A stretch of 64,000 nt of DNA from Arthrobacter glacialis (GTDB lineage: Bacteria > Actinomycetota > Actinomycetes > Actinomycetales > Micrococcaceae): positions 169,727 to 233,726 of the forward strand of contig NZ_PPXC01000007.1 in assembly GCF_002909445.1 (NCBI RefSeq), written 5' to 3'. Positions 9,674-18,482 of this stretch are shown here, piece after piece (the first letter of the stretch is position 1; each line of letters opens with the position of its first letter). Below the pieces are notes generated by a model. It saw nothing but the letters and a program-made list of their open reading frames with translations, was not told the origin of the DNA and searched no databases. The translations under genes were made by a program, and so were the position numbers.

Positions 9674-10261
9674 ATGCCTTCAACAACGGACCGCATCATT
9701 GGCCTTCTGCGTTCATTTGCCCGCGCACTTTTCAACCCCGGCAAGACCACACCGCCGCGCACCCGCCCCGGCAGCAAGACCAGCGGCAAGCCCAGCCCCG
9801 GGGCTGGTTCGCGCCCGGCCCAGCGGCCTTCGCAGAACACTCTCGCTAAGGGCCTGAGCGCTCCTTACCCGGGCGACTTCAACGGAACGTCAACCGTGAG
9901 CTATGCCCCCCATCCCGACGGCGCGGCGGACCCGGGTGAGATTGTGTGGACCTGGGTGCCCTATGAGGAGGACTTCAGCCAGGGCAAGGACAGGCCCGTC
10001 CTGGTGGTGGGCCGCTCCGGGAAACGGCTCTTGGCACTCATGCTCACCAGCAAGGATCACGGCAATGACCGGCGGGGAGACAACGACTACGTGGACATTG
10101 GCACCGGGGCGTGGGACCGTCAGGGCCGACCCAGCGAAGTCAAGCTTGATCGGGTGTTGCAGGTGGCCGAGGCTGATCTGCGCCGCGAGGGTGCAGTGCT
10201 CGATGCCAAACGCTTTGCCGCAGTGGCCACGGGGCTGCGCCGGCGACACGGCTGGAAGTAA
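9674..10261 (+). CDS. PemK/MazF-like protein
   Basis: After a long low-complexity N-terminal region rich in Pro, Ser and Gly (about residues 20-60), the C-terminal half shows a PemK/MazF-like fold signature: GEIVWTWVPYEED, KDRPVLVVGRSG, LALMLTSKDH and a closing SEVKLDRVLQV stretch. MazF/PemK toxins are RNA endonucleases, but no antitoxin gene is adjacent. This form next to lepA and rpsT is widespread in actinobacterial chromosomes, so a housekeeping or regulatory role is as likely as toxicity. It is divergent from lepA. Confidence 0.75.
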   Translation: MPSTTDRIIGLLRSFARALFNPGKTTPPRTRPGSKTSGKPSPGAGSRPAQRPSQNTLAKGLSAPYPGDFNGTSTVSYAPHPDGAADPGEIVWTWVPYEEDFSQGKDRPVLVVGRSGKRLLALMLTSKDHGNDRRGDNDYVDIGTGAWDRQGRPSEVKLDRVLQVAEADLRREGAVLDAKRFAAVATGLRRRHGWK

Positions 10262-10441
10262 TCTCACACGCTGGCAAGTCACCGATCTGATAGAATTTTT
10301 ATTAGTGTGTGCCCGTGCAGGTCGGCGGGTACAGCAGCTTGACCTGACGTTCACCATAATTCGAGCATCCCCACGCCGCTGTCAACGGTCAAGCTACGCC
10401 CTCTACGACCGAATTTACGTATCAAAAGAGAGTTATACAAC

Positions 10442-10702
10442 GTGGCTAATATCAAGTCTCAGAAGAAGCGCATCCTCACGAACGAGAAGGCGCGTCAGCG
10501 CAACCTCTCGGTTCGGTCCGAGCTGAAGACCGCTATCCGTGCAGTAAACACGGCGGTGGCCAAGGCCGACAAGGATGCAGCTGTGGTTGCACTGGTGAAT
10601 GCAGGCCGCAAGCTGGACAAGGCTGTCAGCAAGGGCGTTATCCACGCCAACAACGCTGCCAACCGCAAGTCAGCCATCTCCAAGAAGGTTAACGCCCTCT
10701 AA
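10442..10702 (+). CDS. rpsT: 30S ribosomal protein S20
   Basis: The 86-residue basic protein begins [17 protein letters not shown] and contains [10 protein letters not shown] and [15 protein letters not shown], the standard S20 features. S20 binds 16S rRNA early in 30S assembly. It starts with GTG at 10442. A strong intrinsic terminator follows 28 nt after the stop. Ribosomal protein genes are highly expressed and the 180-nt upstream gap leaves room for its own promoter. Confidence 0.97.
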   Translation: MANIKSQKKRILTNEKARQRNLSVRSELKTAIRAVNTAVAKADKDAAVVALVNAGRKLDKAVSKGVIHANNAANRKSAISKKVNAL

Positions 10703-10729
10703 GAGAAGCTGATCTGCTTCGCAACTCAA

Positions 10730-10769
10730 ACGTTGGGCCCCCACCATCTGGTGGGGGCCCAACGTGTTT
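10730..10769 (+). terminator. Intrinsic terminator of rpsT
   Basis: ACGTTGGGCCCCCACC, loop ATCT and its perfect complement form a 16-bp stem followed by GTTTA. It lies between rpsT and the convergent holA and could serve both strands. Confidence 0.85.
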
Positions 10770-10815
10770 AAGCCATGCTTTCAGGGAATCTGCCTTGGTG
10801 AACCTGAGGGCCGGG

Positions 10816-11823
10816 TTAGCGCCGTGCGGAGGTGGCAATGACGATGACTGCCCGTTCCACCGCATAGACGGGGTCCTTTGCTGCACCCTTGACCTGGGCA
10901 TCGGCCTCCGCCAGCACCTTGATGGCCACTACCAGAGCCTCCCCGCTCCAGTGCCCGGCATCGCGGCGTGCGGCGTCCACCTGCCACGGTGACATGCCCA
11001 AGTCACGGGCCAGTTGGGCCGAGCTGCCGCGCAGGGAAAACACCTTGGCCACCTGGCGGACTTTCATGGCCAGCGCAGCCACCAGCGGCACCGGATCAAC
11101 TCCTGTGGCAAGGGCGTGACGCAGCGTGGACAACGCGACCGGGGCGTTGCCGGCCAACGCGGCATCAGCGACGCGGAACGCTGTGGCCTCCACCCGGCCG
11201 CCGTAGTACTTGTCGACGTCGTCACTGCTGACCATTCCTGTGGTGTCAGCGATCAGCTGGGAACAGGCCGCGGCCAGCTCGGACAGGCTTGCCCCCACAG
11301 CTGCCACGAGTGCGTGGACGGCCTGGGCATCGATGCGGCGCTTTGCCCTGGAAAACTCTGCACTGACAAAGGAAGATTTCTCGGCGTCCTTCTTCAGGGG
11401 CTGGCACTCCACCCGCGGGGCCCCGAGGGCCTTGAGTGCATCCAGCAACTTCTTGCCCCGCGTGCCGCCGCCGTGAGTGAGCACCAGTGTCACATCGGGG
11501 GCCGGGTCCTTGATGTAAGCCAGGGCATCGACCAAAAAATCGTCGGTCATGCTGGCCAGGGCCGAGACTTGAATAAGCTTCGGCTCACTGAAAAGTGACG
11601 GGCTGGCCACCATGCCCAGCGCTCCGGCCGTGTAATGGGAAGCGTCCAGCGAGGTCAGTTCCAGCTCGGGGTTCTGCGCCCTGAGTTTGGCCCGAATGTC
11701 ATCCACCGCGCGGCTGGCAATAAAGTCCTCCGGACCAAAAAGCAACACCACCGGGGCCAGGGGGACATCACGCCAATCGGCGCCCGCAGCCGGGCGTTGG
11801 GCTGCCCTCGGTGCCGGGCTCAT
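10816..11823 (-). CDS. holA: DNA polymerase III subunit delta
   Basis: This protein of about 335 residues has the delta-subunit layout: PVVLLFGPEDFIASRAVDDI at the N-terminus, a three-domain AAA+-like fold without an active ATP site, and a C-terminal collar region (HALATGVDPVPLVAALAMKVRQ). Delta opens the beta sliding clamp during clamp loading. The start at 11823 follows AGGAAAG; a GTG at 11841 is the longer alternative. In actinobacteria holA normally follows comEC, as here, which helps identify the 3' comEC fragment just upstream. Confidence 0.9.
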   Translation of the reverse strand: MSPAPRAAQRPAAGADWRDVPLAPVVLLFGPEDFIASRAVDDIRAKLRAQNPELELTSLDASHYTAGALGMVASPSLFSEPKLIQVSALASMTDDFLVDALAYIKDPAPDVTLVLTHGGGTRGKKLLDALKALGAPRVECQPLKKDAEKSSFVSAEFSRAKRRIDAQAVHALVAAVGASLSELAAACSQLIADTTGMVSSDDVDKYYGGRVEATAFRVADAALAGNAPVALSTLRHALATGVDPVPLVAALAMKVRQVAKVFSLRGSSAQLARDLGMSPWQVDAARRDAGHWSGEALVVAIKVLAEADAQVKGAAKDPVYAVERAVIVIATSARR

Positions 11824-11938
11824 GGTTGCTTTCCTGTCCACGCATTATTCACAGCATCTACTGTGCCATCCCTGCTGGTGATTCCCAACCCGACCGGGGC
11901 CGGCGCACACCACCTCAAGAGTTCGCAGCCTCACGAAC

Positions 11939-12802
11939 TCACAGCCTCAAAACGGCCGCGCACCACCACGCGGTGGCCACGGCGGCAAGAACGATCACAC
12001 TGCCAAAGCCGAAGCGGGCACGCCACCTTTCCGGGAGCAACCGCAATAGCCGCCCAGTGACTGCCTTGGCGCGTTCGGGCTCCACCAGCGCGAACAAGGC
12101 AGCGAGCGTCACGGCGTTCAACACTGCCATCAGGACAACACCTTCCAGCCCCGCCGGCCACGGCAAACTTGCCGCTGGCAGTTCCGACATCCACCGGGCG
12201 ACGGCGGCCACCCACCAGGCACCCAATCCGCTGACAAAAGCGCAGACTGAGGCGATGAGCGGCACCAGGGCGGCGACGGCCAGGCCAAAAGTTCCCACTG
12301 TGGTTACCAGTGCCACAACAGGCGCTGCCAGCATGTTGGCCGGAATTGTGTAGGGGGTCAGCCGTGGCGCCAGCAGGACGATGACCGGGGCGCAGAGCAA
12401 TTGTGCCGCCAGCGGTATGGCCACTGCCTGGGCCAGCCACACGGGCCACCAGACGGCCAGCCAGTCAACACAGCGCCTCCCCACCAGATGGATTCCCAAC
12501 GTAGCCAGCACTGACAAGATGAAGGCATAGTCCGCTGCCAGCCACGGGTCCGCAAGCAGCAACACCACGACAGTCACGCAAAGCAGGGCCCCCACCCGTT
12601 TGGGTCTGCCACCCAACAGGGCCACCGCCCCGATGGCACCCATAACTGCAGCCCGAAGCACACTGGGATCGGGCCCCACGAGAACAACAAATCCCACCAG
12701 CCCGGCTCCGGAGGCAAGAAAGGCCACCGGACGCGGTACCCGCAGTGAACGCACCAACAACATCAACGACGCCAACACCAGAGTGCAGTTGGCCCCAGAG
12801 AC
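11939..12802 (-). pseudogene. comEC: comEC, 3' fragment (separated from its 5' part by the integrated element)
   Basis: From position 12802 downward the minus strand reads VSGANCTLVLASLMLLVRS and continues as a polytopic membrane protein with about seven hydrophobic segments, matching the Competence domain of ComEC. ComEC forms the inner-membrane channel that imports single-stranded DNA during natural transformation. The N-terminal part is 36 kb away at 48864-49859. The open frame extends to 12964, but those 54 residues come from element DNA and do not resemble ComEC. The C-terminus ends at AWWCAAVLRL with no metallo-beta-lactamase domain, so the reconstituted protein would be about 620 residues. 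Confidence 0.88.
12795..12802. other. Left junction of the element (candidate att site)
   Basis: ComEC coding sequence stops abruptly here. The plus-strand bases CCA at 12795-12797 and GAC at 12800-12802 recur with the same spacing at the right junction (48859-48861 and 48864-48866). Joining the comEC halves at either shared triplet restores T-A-V-S-G-A-N. The GAC triplet is favoured as the crossover core, but the data do not separate the two. Confidence 0.7.
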
Positions 12803-13734
12803 TGTTGAAAAAGTAGATGGGTGAATTAGGTGATCAAGTTTGATCAAGTTGCGAGCCCGTGCCACTGTCCAGCGTAGGCCCGCCAAAGGCCCCGCTATCG
12901 CGTGTACGTCGACTCCGCCACAACTGCGTTGGCTCCCATCAGAGGCGCCGTCGACAATTCCCATCTCCGGTCATCCGCCCGTGGAATCTTGACCTTCTCC
13001 AAGCAGCGGACGCAAGCGCCCTCGTTATACACGGGACAGACTCCGACCTCTTTACACGGGGCACCTTCGAAAGTTTAGTCAAGCCCACTGGTTCAGTTTG
13101 TAGCCGTCAAGGATTCTTGCGCCCGTCAAGTTTGTGAGACGTCTGATGGGTATTTCTTCTTACGCTGCTGCTTGTTCGGTTTGATTTTGGTACCCGGTTA
13201 GGGCTCGTGCTGGTGGCCTTCCCTGATTGTTGGCATGAGGCCGGCGGCGGTTGCACCAAGACTCGATGTACTCCATGACGGCGAGAGGAAACCACATTTG
13301 TATCGTGGATGATGCTGGCTACGAATTGCTAGTCGGCGACCGTCCGGCCCCCTGCATTCAAAGTCACCCTCCAAAAGACTTCACCTCTTGACCCCTTCGC
13401 ACGGGTTGTCTACGGCTGTGACTCATCCATAAGACCAGTAGCCGCATTCTGCGTCAATTGAAGGCCACGGCACAGGTGACGGACATACATCAGGTTCCTG
13501 ACCACCATTGAAAAGGCGTTGAATAGAGGCTAAGACATGCCGGATTCCGAACGATGATGGTCAGCGGGCAACTTCAGGAAGGACAGGGGAAGTCTTGAGT
13601 AGCTAGGCATCATACATTTGAGGTATCACCCACCATGGGACACCCAGGCATCGACGGGCCAACAACAATATGCAGGACCTGAGCAATTCTGACTTTTGGG
13701 GCCTACCTCGGATGTACCACTTATGTAAGCCAAG
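12803..13734. other. Left end of element, no intact gene
   Basis: Apart from a short transposase remnant at 13160-13290 this stretch holds no convincing coding sequence in any frame. A frame continuous with the 3' comEC fragment runs from 12964 and could supply an artificial start for that fragment. Confidence 0.6.
13160..13290 (-). pseudogene. IS3-family transposase, C-terminal remnant
   Basis: The minus strand reads AVMEYIESWCNRRRPHANNQ and then ALTGYQNQTEQAAA before a TAA at 13160-13162. This matches the C-terminal signature of IS3-family transposases (EYIE-x-(W/F)YN-x-RRPH...LGY). Only about 40 codons remain; neither the DDE core nor terminal inverted repeats are recognisable. It shows that an IS element once sat at the left end of the island. 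Confidence 0.75.
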
Positions 13735-15714
13735 TTAGTTCTCTTGATCGCTACTCTGGTCTCCAGCTAGGAGTCCTAGCGGGATGACATCCCCATGGTG
13801 TCGGCGGAGATAGTCTCTTGCATCGTCGAGCGACGGGTCGTGTTGCAGACTTTTCTGGAAGTAGTCTAGCCTTCGCTTCGCGTCGTCGATGATCTGACCC
13901 CAGTCACGGACCCAAACACGAACCTTCGCACCGGGTGCGTCGGGAAGATCCGGCTGGAATACGAGACCTCGTTCCCTGCCGACCTGATTCGCTTCTTGCC
14001 GAACGTCATCGTCGATCTTGCTTGTGACAAGCCAGAAATCCCATTCGGTCGTTGTGCTTGCAAACTGCGGGTCTCTGGCCACGGCTTTGGCATAAGCCTT
14101 GATCTGGGTAAGTTCCTTCAACCCGGCCACAATCTTGGGGGCTTTCAACTCGACCACGAGATGTCGATTACGGTCGTGCTCAGTAGCTGCGGCCGAAAGC
14201 AAAAGGTCGACACGGGCTTGCTTCCCATCGAGTAGTTTCACGGGAGTGGTATCGCGGCGTGTTTCGCCGAGAACTTCCAAGTGTCGCCCTAGGACGGCAG
14301 TGAGGCCTCGCTCGCTGATCATGAGGTTGTGTTGCTCACCAAACACCCAAAGTTCGCTCTCAAGGATTTGGTGGAGGTGGGCCCGCTCCCCCACCATCTT
14401 GCTAGCTTCGGGGTCGAAGACCATCAGTTCGAGAGCTCTGAGGAACTCAAGCCGATTCGTGACGTTACTCGAAGCTTGGATGACCCGAGACAAGCTGGTG
14501 CGATTCAGCAGACGATCGAGCTGTTCGCGCTCATCGGCAGGCAGGCCGACGTACTCGTCTAGGAGAGCGGAAACGTCACTCGGGCGTTGCTGGATTGACT
14601 CTCGCAGGAGCCCTAAGGTCAATTTCTTCTGTTGTCTGGTCTTGGGTATATGCCTACGAATCGAGGTCGCTACAACGTCGAATGTCGCGCGCTCTACCTT
14701 CTCCTCTTCAGTCATTGGCTCGCCGTCGTAGGGGTAGACGTTGCCCGATTTCCAGTCCTCGACCAGTTCACGGCGGCGCTGAGCTCGGCGTGCCTCAAAG
14801 TGAGCTTGGAGAACCCGGTCGATCTCGTTGATGAGGACCCCGAGAACAGAAGAGGTAGTCTCCAGACTCGCCAATATCCACTCATTGTGATGCTGAGGCA
14901 TCTCGTCCCAGACAACATACGCAGAGTACTGGAAATCGGCAGCTGGCGCAGTGTCAAGTGTGTCAACTGGGACGCCCGCACCGTCACAGAGATGGATGGA
15001 ACGCTCGTTAGCGTCCTTCCATTCAATTATCCGCAATACGGCACTTCGAGTGACGCCGTCGTGCTCCCACTCGAGATCATAAGTTGTTTCGTCTTCGATG
15101 TTGTCACGGGGTTGAACTCGGGTTCCGTTGTAGGTGACGTCAATGTCCGGGCGTGCAATGAGATATGGGGCAAGCGTAGCTGTAACGCGGTCCAATGCTC
15201 TGTTACTGTCGAGGCGGTCCAGAGAGTCACGGCCCGCGGCCAAAAATTTGGTACCCGTGCGTGCGTCAGTGTTCGTAGGGCCGGTGGAATCGAAATCATT
15301 TCGGCTTGCGGAATTCGCCCTAATAATCGACTTTAGGCGCTTTCCGTCGGTGCTGTCGGCAACGGTGTCCCAGGAGATTTGAGTACCCAGTGCGAACGCC
15401 CTTAGTCGACCTTGACCGAGACGGCCGTGTAGTGGGCGTTCCTCACCCTTACTTCCTTGGGCCTTCCGCTTCCAAGAATTGCCGACCCAGCGGAACGCGG
15501 TGGCCAGCTCTTCCGGGGCCATCCCGTGACCGTTGTCGGTGATTTCGACACCGATAACACCTTCGGCCTGATTACGGTGCAACGTAACGTCAACGGCATG
15601 CGCGTCTGCGTCGAGGCTATTCCAGACAAGTTCAATGACGGCTTTCACCGGGTCATTCTCATAAGCGAGCCGCTGAACAAGATCATTGCCAGCTTCGAGT
15701 TTAATCCTTACCAT
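13735..15714 (-). CDS. GHKL (Hsp90-like) ATPase fused to a PD-(D/E)XK-type domain
   Basis: The N-terminal ~200 residues show GHKL ATP-binding motifs: IELVWNSLDADA (N box), ITDNGHGM (G1, DxGxG) and GRLGQGRLRAFALG (G2-like). The C-terminal third has ELWVFGEQHNL, then RVDLLLS and HLVVELKAP, the D...ExK arrangement of a PD-(D/E)XK nuclease. Single-chain GHKL ATPase-nucleases occur in MORC/Paris-like and other anti-phage settings, and this gene lies at one end of a row of restriction-type genes. The start follows a TTGAGGA ribosome site. Biochemical activity is inferred from motifs only; defence is inferred from context. Confidence 0.75.
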   Translation of the reverse strand: MVRIKLEAGNDLVQRLAYENDPVKAVIELVWNSLDADAHAVDVTLHRNQAEGVIGVEITDNGHGMAPEELATAFRWVGNSWKRKAQGSKGEERPLHGRLGQGRLRAFALGTQISWDTVADSTDGKRLKSIIRANSASRNDFDSTGPTNTDARTGTKFLAAGRDSLDRLDSNRALDRVTATLAPYLIARPDIDVTYNGTRVQPRDNIEDETTYDLEWEHDGVTRSAVLRIIEWKDANERSIHLCDGAGVPVDTLDTAPAADFQYSAYVVWDEMPQHHNEWILASLETTSSVLGVLINEIDRVLQAHFEARRAQRRRELVEDWKSGNVYPYDGEPMTEEEKVERATFDVVATSIRRHIPKTRQQKKLTLGLLRESIQQRPSDVSALLDEYVGLPADEREQLDRLLNRTSLSRVIQASSNVTNRLEFLRALELMVFDPEASKMVGERAHLHQILESELWVFGEQHNLMISERGLTAVLGRHLEVLGETRRDTTPVKLLDGKQARVDLLLSAAATEHDRNRHLVVELKAPKIVAGLKELTQIKAYAKAVARDPQFASTTTEWDFWLVTSKIDDDVRQEANQVGRERGLVFQPDLPDAPGAKVRVWVRDWGQIIDDAKRRLDYFQKSLQHDPSLDDARDYLRRHHGDVIPLGLLAGDQSSDQEN

Positions 15715-15835
15715 TCCTCAATCTTTCCATTGAGCACAGACATGATGCCCCGAGCATTCACTCAGTTACGAGACGAAAATCTTTTAAGACGCCCGGTGAC
15801 CCATGAGGAAATCGTCGACGGATGTATCCGTCAAC

Positions 15836-15873
15836 GATACGCCCCGATGCCACGAGTGGCATCGGGGCGTATC
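15836..15873. terminator. Perfect 18-bp-stem hairpin
   Basis: GATACGCCCCGATGCCAC, loop GA and the exact complement. It lies 26 nt past the stop codon of the minus-strand gene at 15899-16300, between that gene and the ATPase gene, and is a likely terminator although no strong T run follows on the minus strand. Confidence 0.65.
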
Positions 15874-15898
15874 ACGGCAGTCTTTAAATTCGGTGCTT

Positions 15899-16300
15899 TC
15901 AGGCGGACCCATCATCCGGTACATCGTCACCGAACCACTCTAGGCTCGATGGTTCAGGTGCGTCGAAGCCGGCTTTCTTAACACGATCAACCACCTCTTC
16001 CAAGTCCGTCATGGCATCTTCCCAGCCGATCCCCTGCAATCGATCAACGACAATACCAACTACCTGACGCGCCACGGCAGCACTCTCCGCAAGGACCCCA
16101 GGTATTCCCGGGATTTCCACGACTTCATCTTCGTCAATGTCATAGAGGTCATAGAGGTCATTCTCGATCGCATCGAGATGCTGCGCACCCAGTTCAATAT
16201 CCGGGTGAGTGGGCGCGTCGTTCGCATCGCGAAGGCTTCGTGCGAATACCTTGGCGGCGTCAGCGAGGTCACGCGCAAAATCAGAGTAATCAGTTGTCAT
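15899..16300 (-). CDS. Small acidic protein of unknown function
   Basis: The frame encodes about 133 residues from the ATG at 16300 (MTTDYSDFARDLADAAKVF). A longer GTG start at 16333 adds 11 residues with no ribosome site. It is strongly acidic, with runs such as DLYDLYDIDEDEVVEIPG, and has no membrane segment, signal peptide or recognisable motif. It precedes the GHKL ATPase gene on the same strand, with a hairpin between them. A partner or inhibitor role is possible because of its acidity and position, but nothing in the sequence demonstrates one. Confidence 0.6.
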   Translation of the reverse strand: MTTDYSDFARDLADAAKVFARSLRDANDAPTHPDIELGAQHLDAIENDLYDLYDIDEDEVVEIPGIPGVLAESAAVARQVVGIVVDRLQGIGWEDAMTDLEEVVDRVKKAGFDAPEPSSLEWFGDDVPDDGSA

Positions 16301-16832
16301 ACGTACAATCTTGCATGCATTCCAGCTGCCCACGGGATGCCGCGCCGGTTGTGATTTAGAGTCGCCTAAGCGACAGCACCCTCGCCTCGATGACAGAGTC
16401 GATCACGTGCCTGATTCATTGGGTTGGCCTCCTATGCCTCATCGAGTTCGAGCAGGTCTGCGCCTTGTGAAAGAAACATGACTCAACCAAACGAGCACGC
16501 ACTTTCAACAGCAATTGGCCGGGTTGCGTCGGCTACAGCACGTGCACGCCCGAAGAGATCCAGCCGGACGACTATCGACTCCCGCCTTGGCGCTCTGCAA
16601 GCCTATGAGACGCGGCTGGGAGCTATCCCGGATAGTGGAAGCCCCCATGTCAACTAAACCTTGAGTAGACCCAACCTTGGGCGCACACTCCGGAACAACG
16701 GGCCTGAGCTCATCGAACTCGCTGAGTGACTCGCTTGCCGCAGCGCAAATTGACTCCCTCAATGAGAGAGAATCAGAGGGCTCGCCATAGACCTCGCAGG
16801 CGCAACCATAGCGTCGGGAAAGGAACTGCCTC
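16301..16832. other. Intergenic region, no supported gene
   Basis: About 530 nt between divergent genes. Open frames exist on both strands but lack protein-like composition. A short palindrome (GTCGCCTAAGCGAC) near 16361-16374 is the only visible structure. Promoters for both flanking genes should lie here. Confidence 0.5.
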
Positions 16833-18185
16833 TTGGATACCACCAGGCCCCCACACGGAGAACGACAGCGTAAGGCCTTGCTGGCGGAGATTCTGGCAGG
16901 CGGCGACACTGCCGAGAAGCACTATCTGGAAATCAAACGGCAGCTGGATTTCTCATCAAAGGAAGAAACCACAAAGTTAGCCAAGTTCATACTGGGCGCT
17001 GCCAACCGTCTTCCCGCGACGGCCGATCGCCACTTTGGCGGCTATGCGGTCATGGTCATTGGGGCCGAGAAGGGCGGCCTGCCAGGCGTCCCAGCAGGGA
17101 CGGAAGTGCTCGACATAGAGCAGAAAATCAACAAATTTCTACTCCCGGGCGGACCGCAATGGGAGCTGGAACGGGCACCAGCCGATAATCCTGGCCAGGA
17201 AGTCCTGTTTATCTTGGTGGACCCTCCCCAAGACGGTGATCCCATCTACCTTTGCCGGGCCGAGTACCAAGGGGAAAAATCCTTGCCAGGCAAAGTCAAG
17301 GTCAATCTCAGCAACGGCGACATTTACGTCCGGGCGCAGGGGCAGACGAGGAAAGCAACGGCTCCTGAAATTGACGACTTAGTGACCCGCGCCGGCAAAA
17401 AATCCCTGCCCATGCCGGAACTCACGATAACTCTGGAGGGAGACGCCCACCATCTCGACCTTACGCCGGAACGGCTGAATCACTTCATCGACAGCCGGGT
17501 TGAAAAGGCGAGAACTGAGCACCTGTCACTTCCTGCTTCAGCGGCGGCTCAAGGGAGCCCGCTTTTCGCGGGGTTGAGCGCGCAGATGCTGCTGGGGTTG
17601 AACTCCTCTTCGCTGTCGCCGGAGGCTTTCAATCGGCAAGCCCTCGAATGGGAAAAGCAGATCCGTGCCGAATGGCAGGAGAACCTCGGAAGAATAGCCG
17701 GGGCGGCATTTCCGGGGCTAGTTATCCAGCTTGGAAACCGCCAATCCAACTTCTTGGAAGCGGTACGCTTCGATTTGACGCTCAAAGACGCGTATGGGGT
17801 GAATACCGAGGACGCCGAGGATGTCACCCCTAAAAAACTTTTCCCCCCAGTCATCACGAGACGAAGTCCGTTTGATCATGGCTTGGGCTTGTTGGCGCCT
17901 AATTTCAACGGCATCGGGTCCGCATTGTCTCGGTATCCGCTGAAGTGGAAGAACGTCGGACAAAACCTGCACATCACCATCGAACTGGATCAGCTTAGAC
18001 CTGGAACCCCCTGGGCTAGTGACGACGATGATCTCGTTGTAATCTCCTTGAATCACGTCACCACGCTGTCGGGTACCTGGCGAGCCACCGTCCGCGGGCA
18101 CCATGAAGCCTTTGAAGGTGATGTCTCTTTGCCTGTGCATCCGGAACAGAATATCAACACGCTCTACCAACAGTTGAACCTCTAA
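16833..18185 (+). CDS. AlbA-2/Schlafen-type putative nucleic-acid-binding protein
   Basis: This 450-residue protein begins at a TTG preceded by GGGAAAGGAA. Residues about 25-130 contain EKHYLEIKRQLDF, TTKLAKFILGAANR and GGYAVMVIGAEKGG, the pattern of the AlbA_2 (Schlafen AlbA-like) domain. That domain is seen in putative DNA-binding or RNase-like regulators and in several defence proteins. The C-terminal ~250 residues have no recognisable domain. It lies between two genes with nuclease-type domains. A defence role is inferred from neighbours only. Confidence 0.7.
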   Translation: MDTTRPPHGERQRKALLAEILAGGDTAEKHYLEIKRQLDFSSKEETTKLAKFILGAANRLPATADRHFGGYAVMVIGAEKGGLPGVPAGTEVLDIEQKINKFLLPGGPQWELERAPADNPGQEVLFILVDPPQDGDPIYLCRAEYQGEKSLPGKVKVNLSNGDIYVRAQGQTRKATAPEIDDLVTRAGKKSLPMPELTITLEGDAHHLDLTPERLNHFIDSRVEKARTEHLSLPASAAAQGSPLFAGLSAQMLLGLNSSSLSPEAFNRQALEWEKQIRAEWQENLGRIAGAAFPGLVIQLGNRQSNFLEAVRFDLTLKDAYGVNTEDAEDVTPKKLFPPVITRRSPFDHGLGLLAPNFNGIGSALSRYPLKWKNVGQNLHITIELDQLRPGTPWASDDDDLVVISLNHVTTLSGTWRATVRGHHEAFEGDVSLPVHPEQNINTLYQQLNL

Positions 18186-18482
18186 GAACCCACCTATCGA
18201 TGTAGGTTACCCGGCAGCTGCGATTCCTCCGCTGCCGGCTAGGGCCGCAGCCGCGGATACCTGACGGCAAGACGAAAAGCGTTCCCTGTCTAGGCCGTGG
18301 CTGCTGAGAATTCCACGACCACGGATTTTACCAAAGTCAGACGGCTTCAGGCACGCCGCCAACTCCATTGAGACCTTCGCCGTCAGCACGGTGAAACAGT
18401 CCACAATCCGTAGTAGACCCTCGACTTCCAGCGGCACAAGCGGGTGCAGGCAACCGACACGTTTTCTGTCGTGGCTGCCGCA

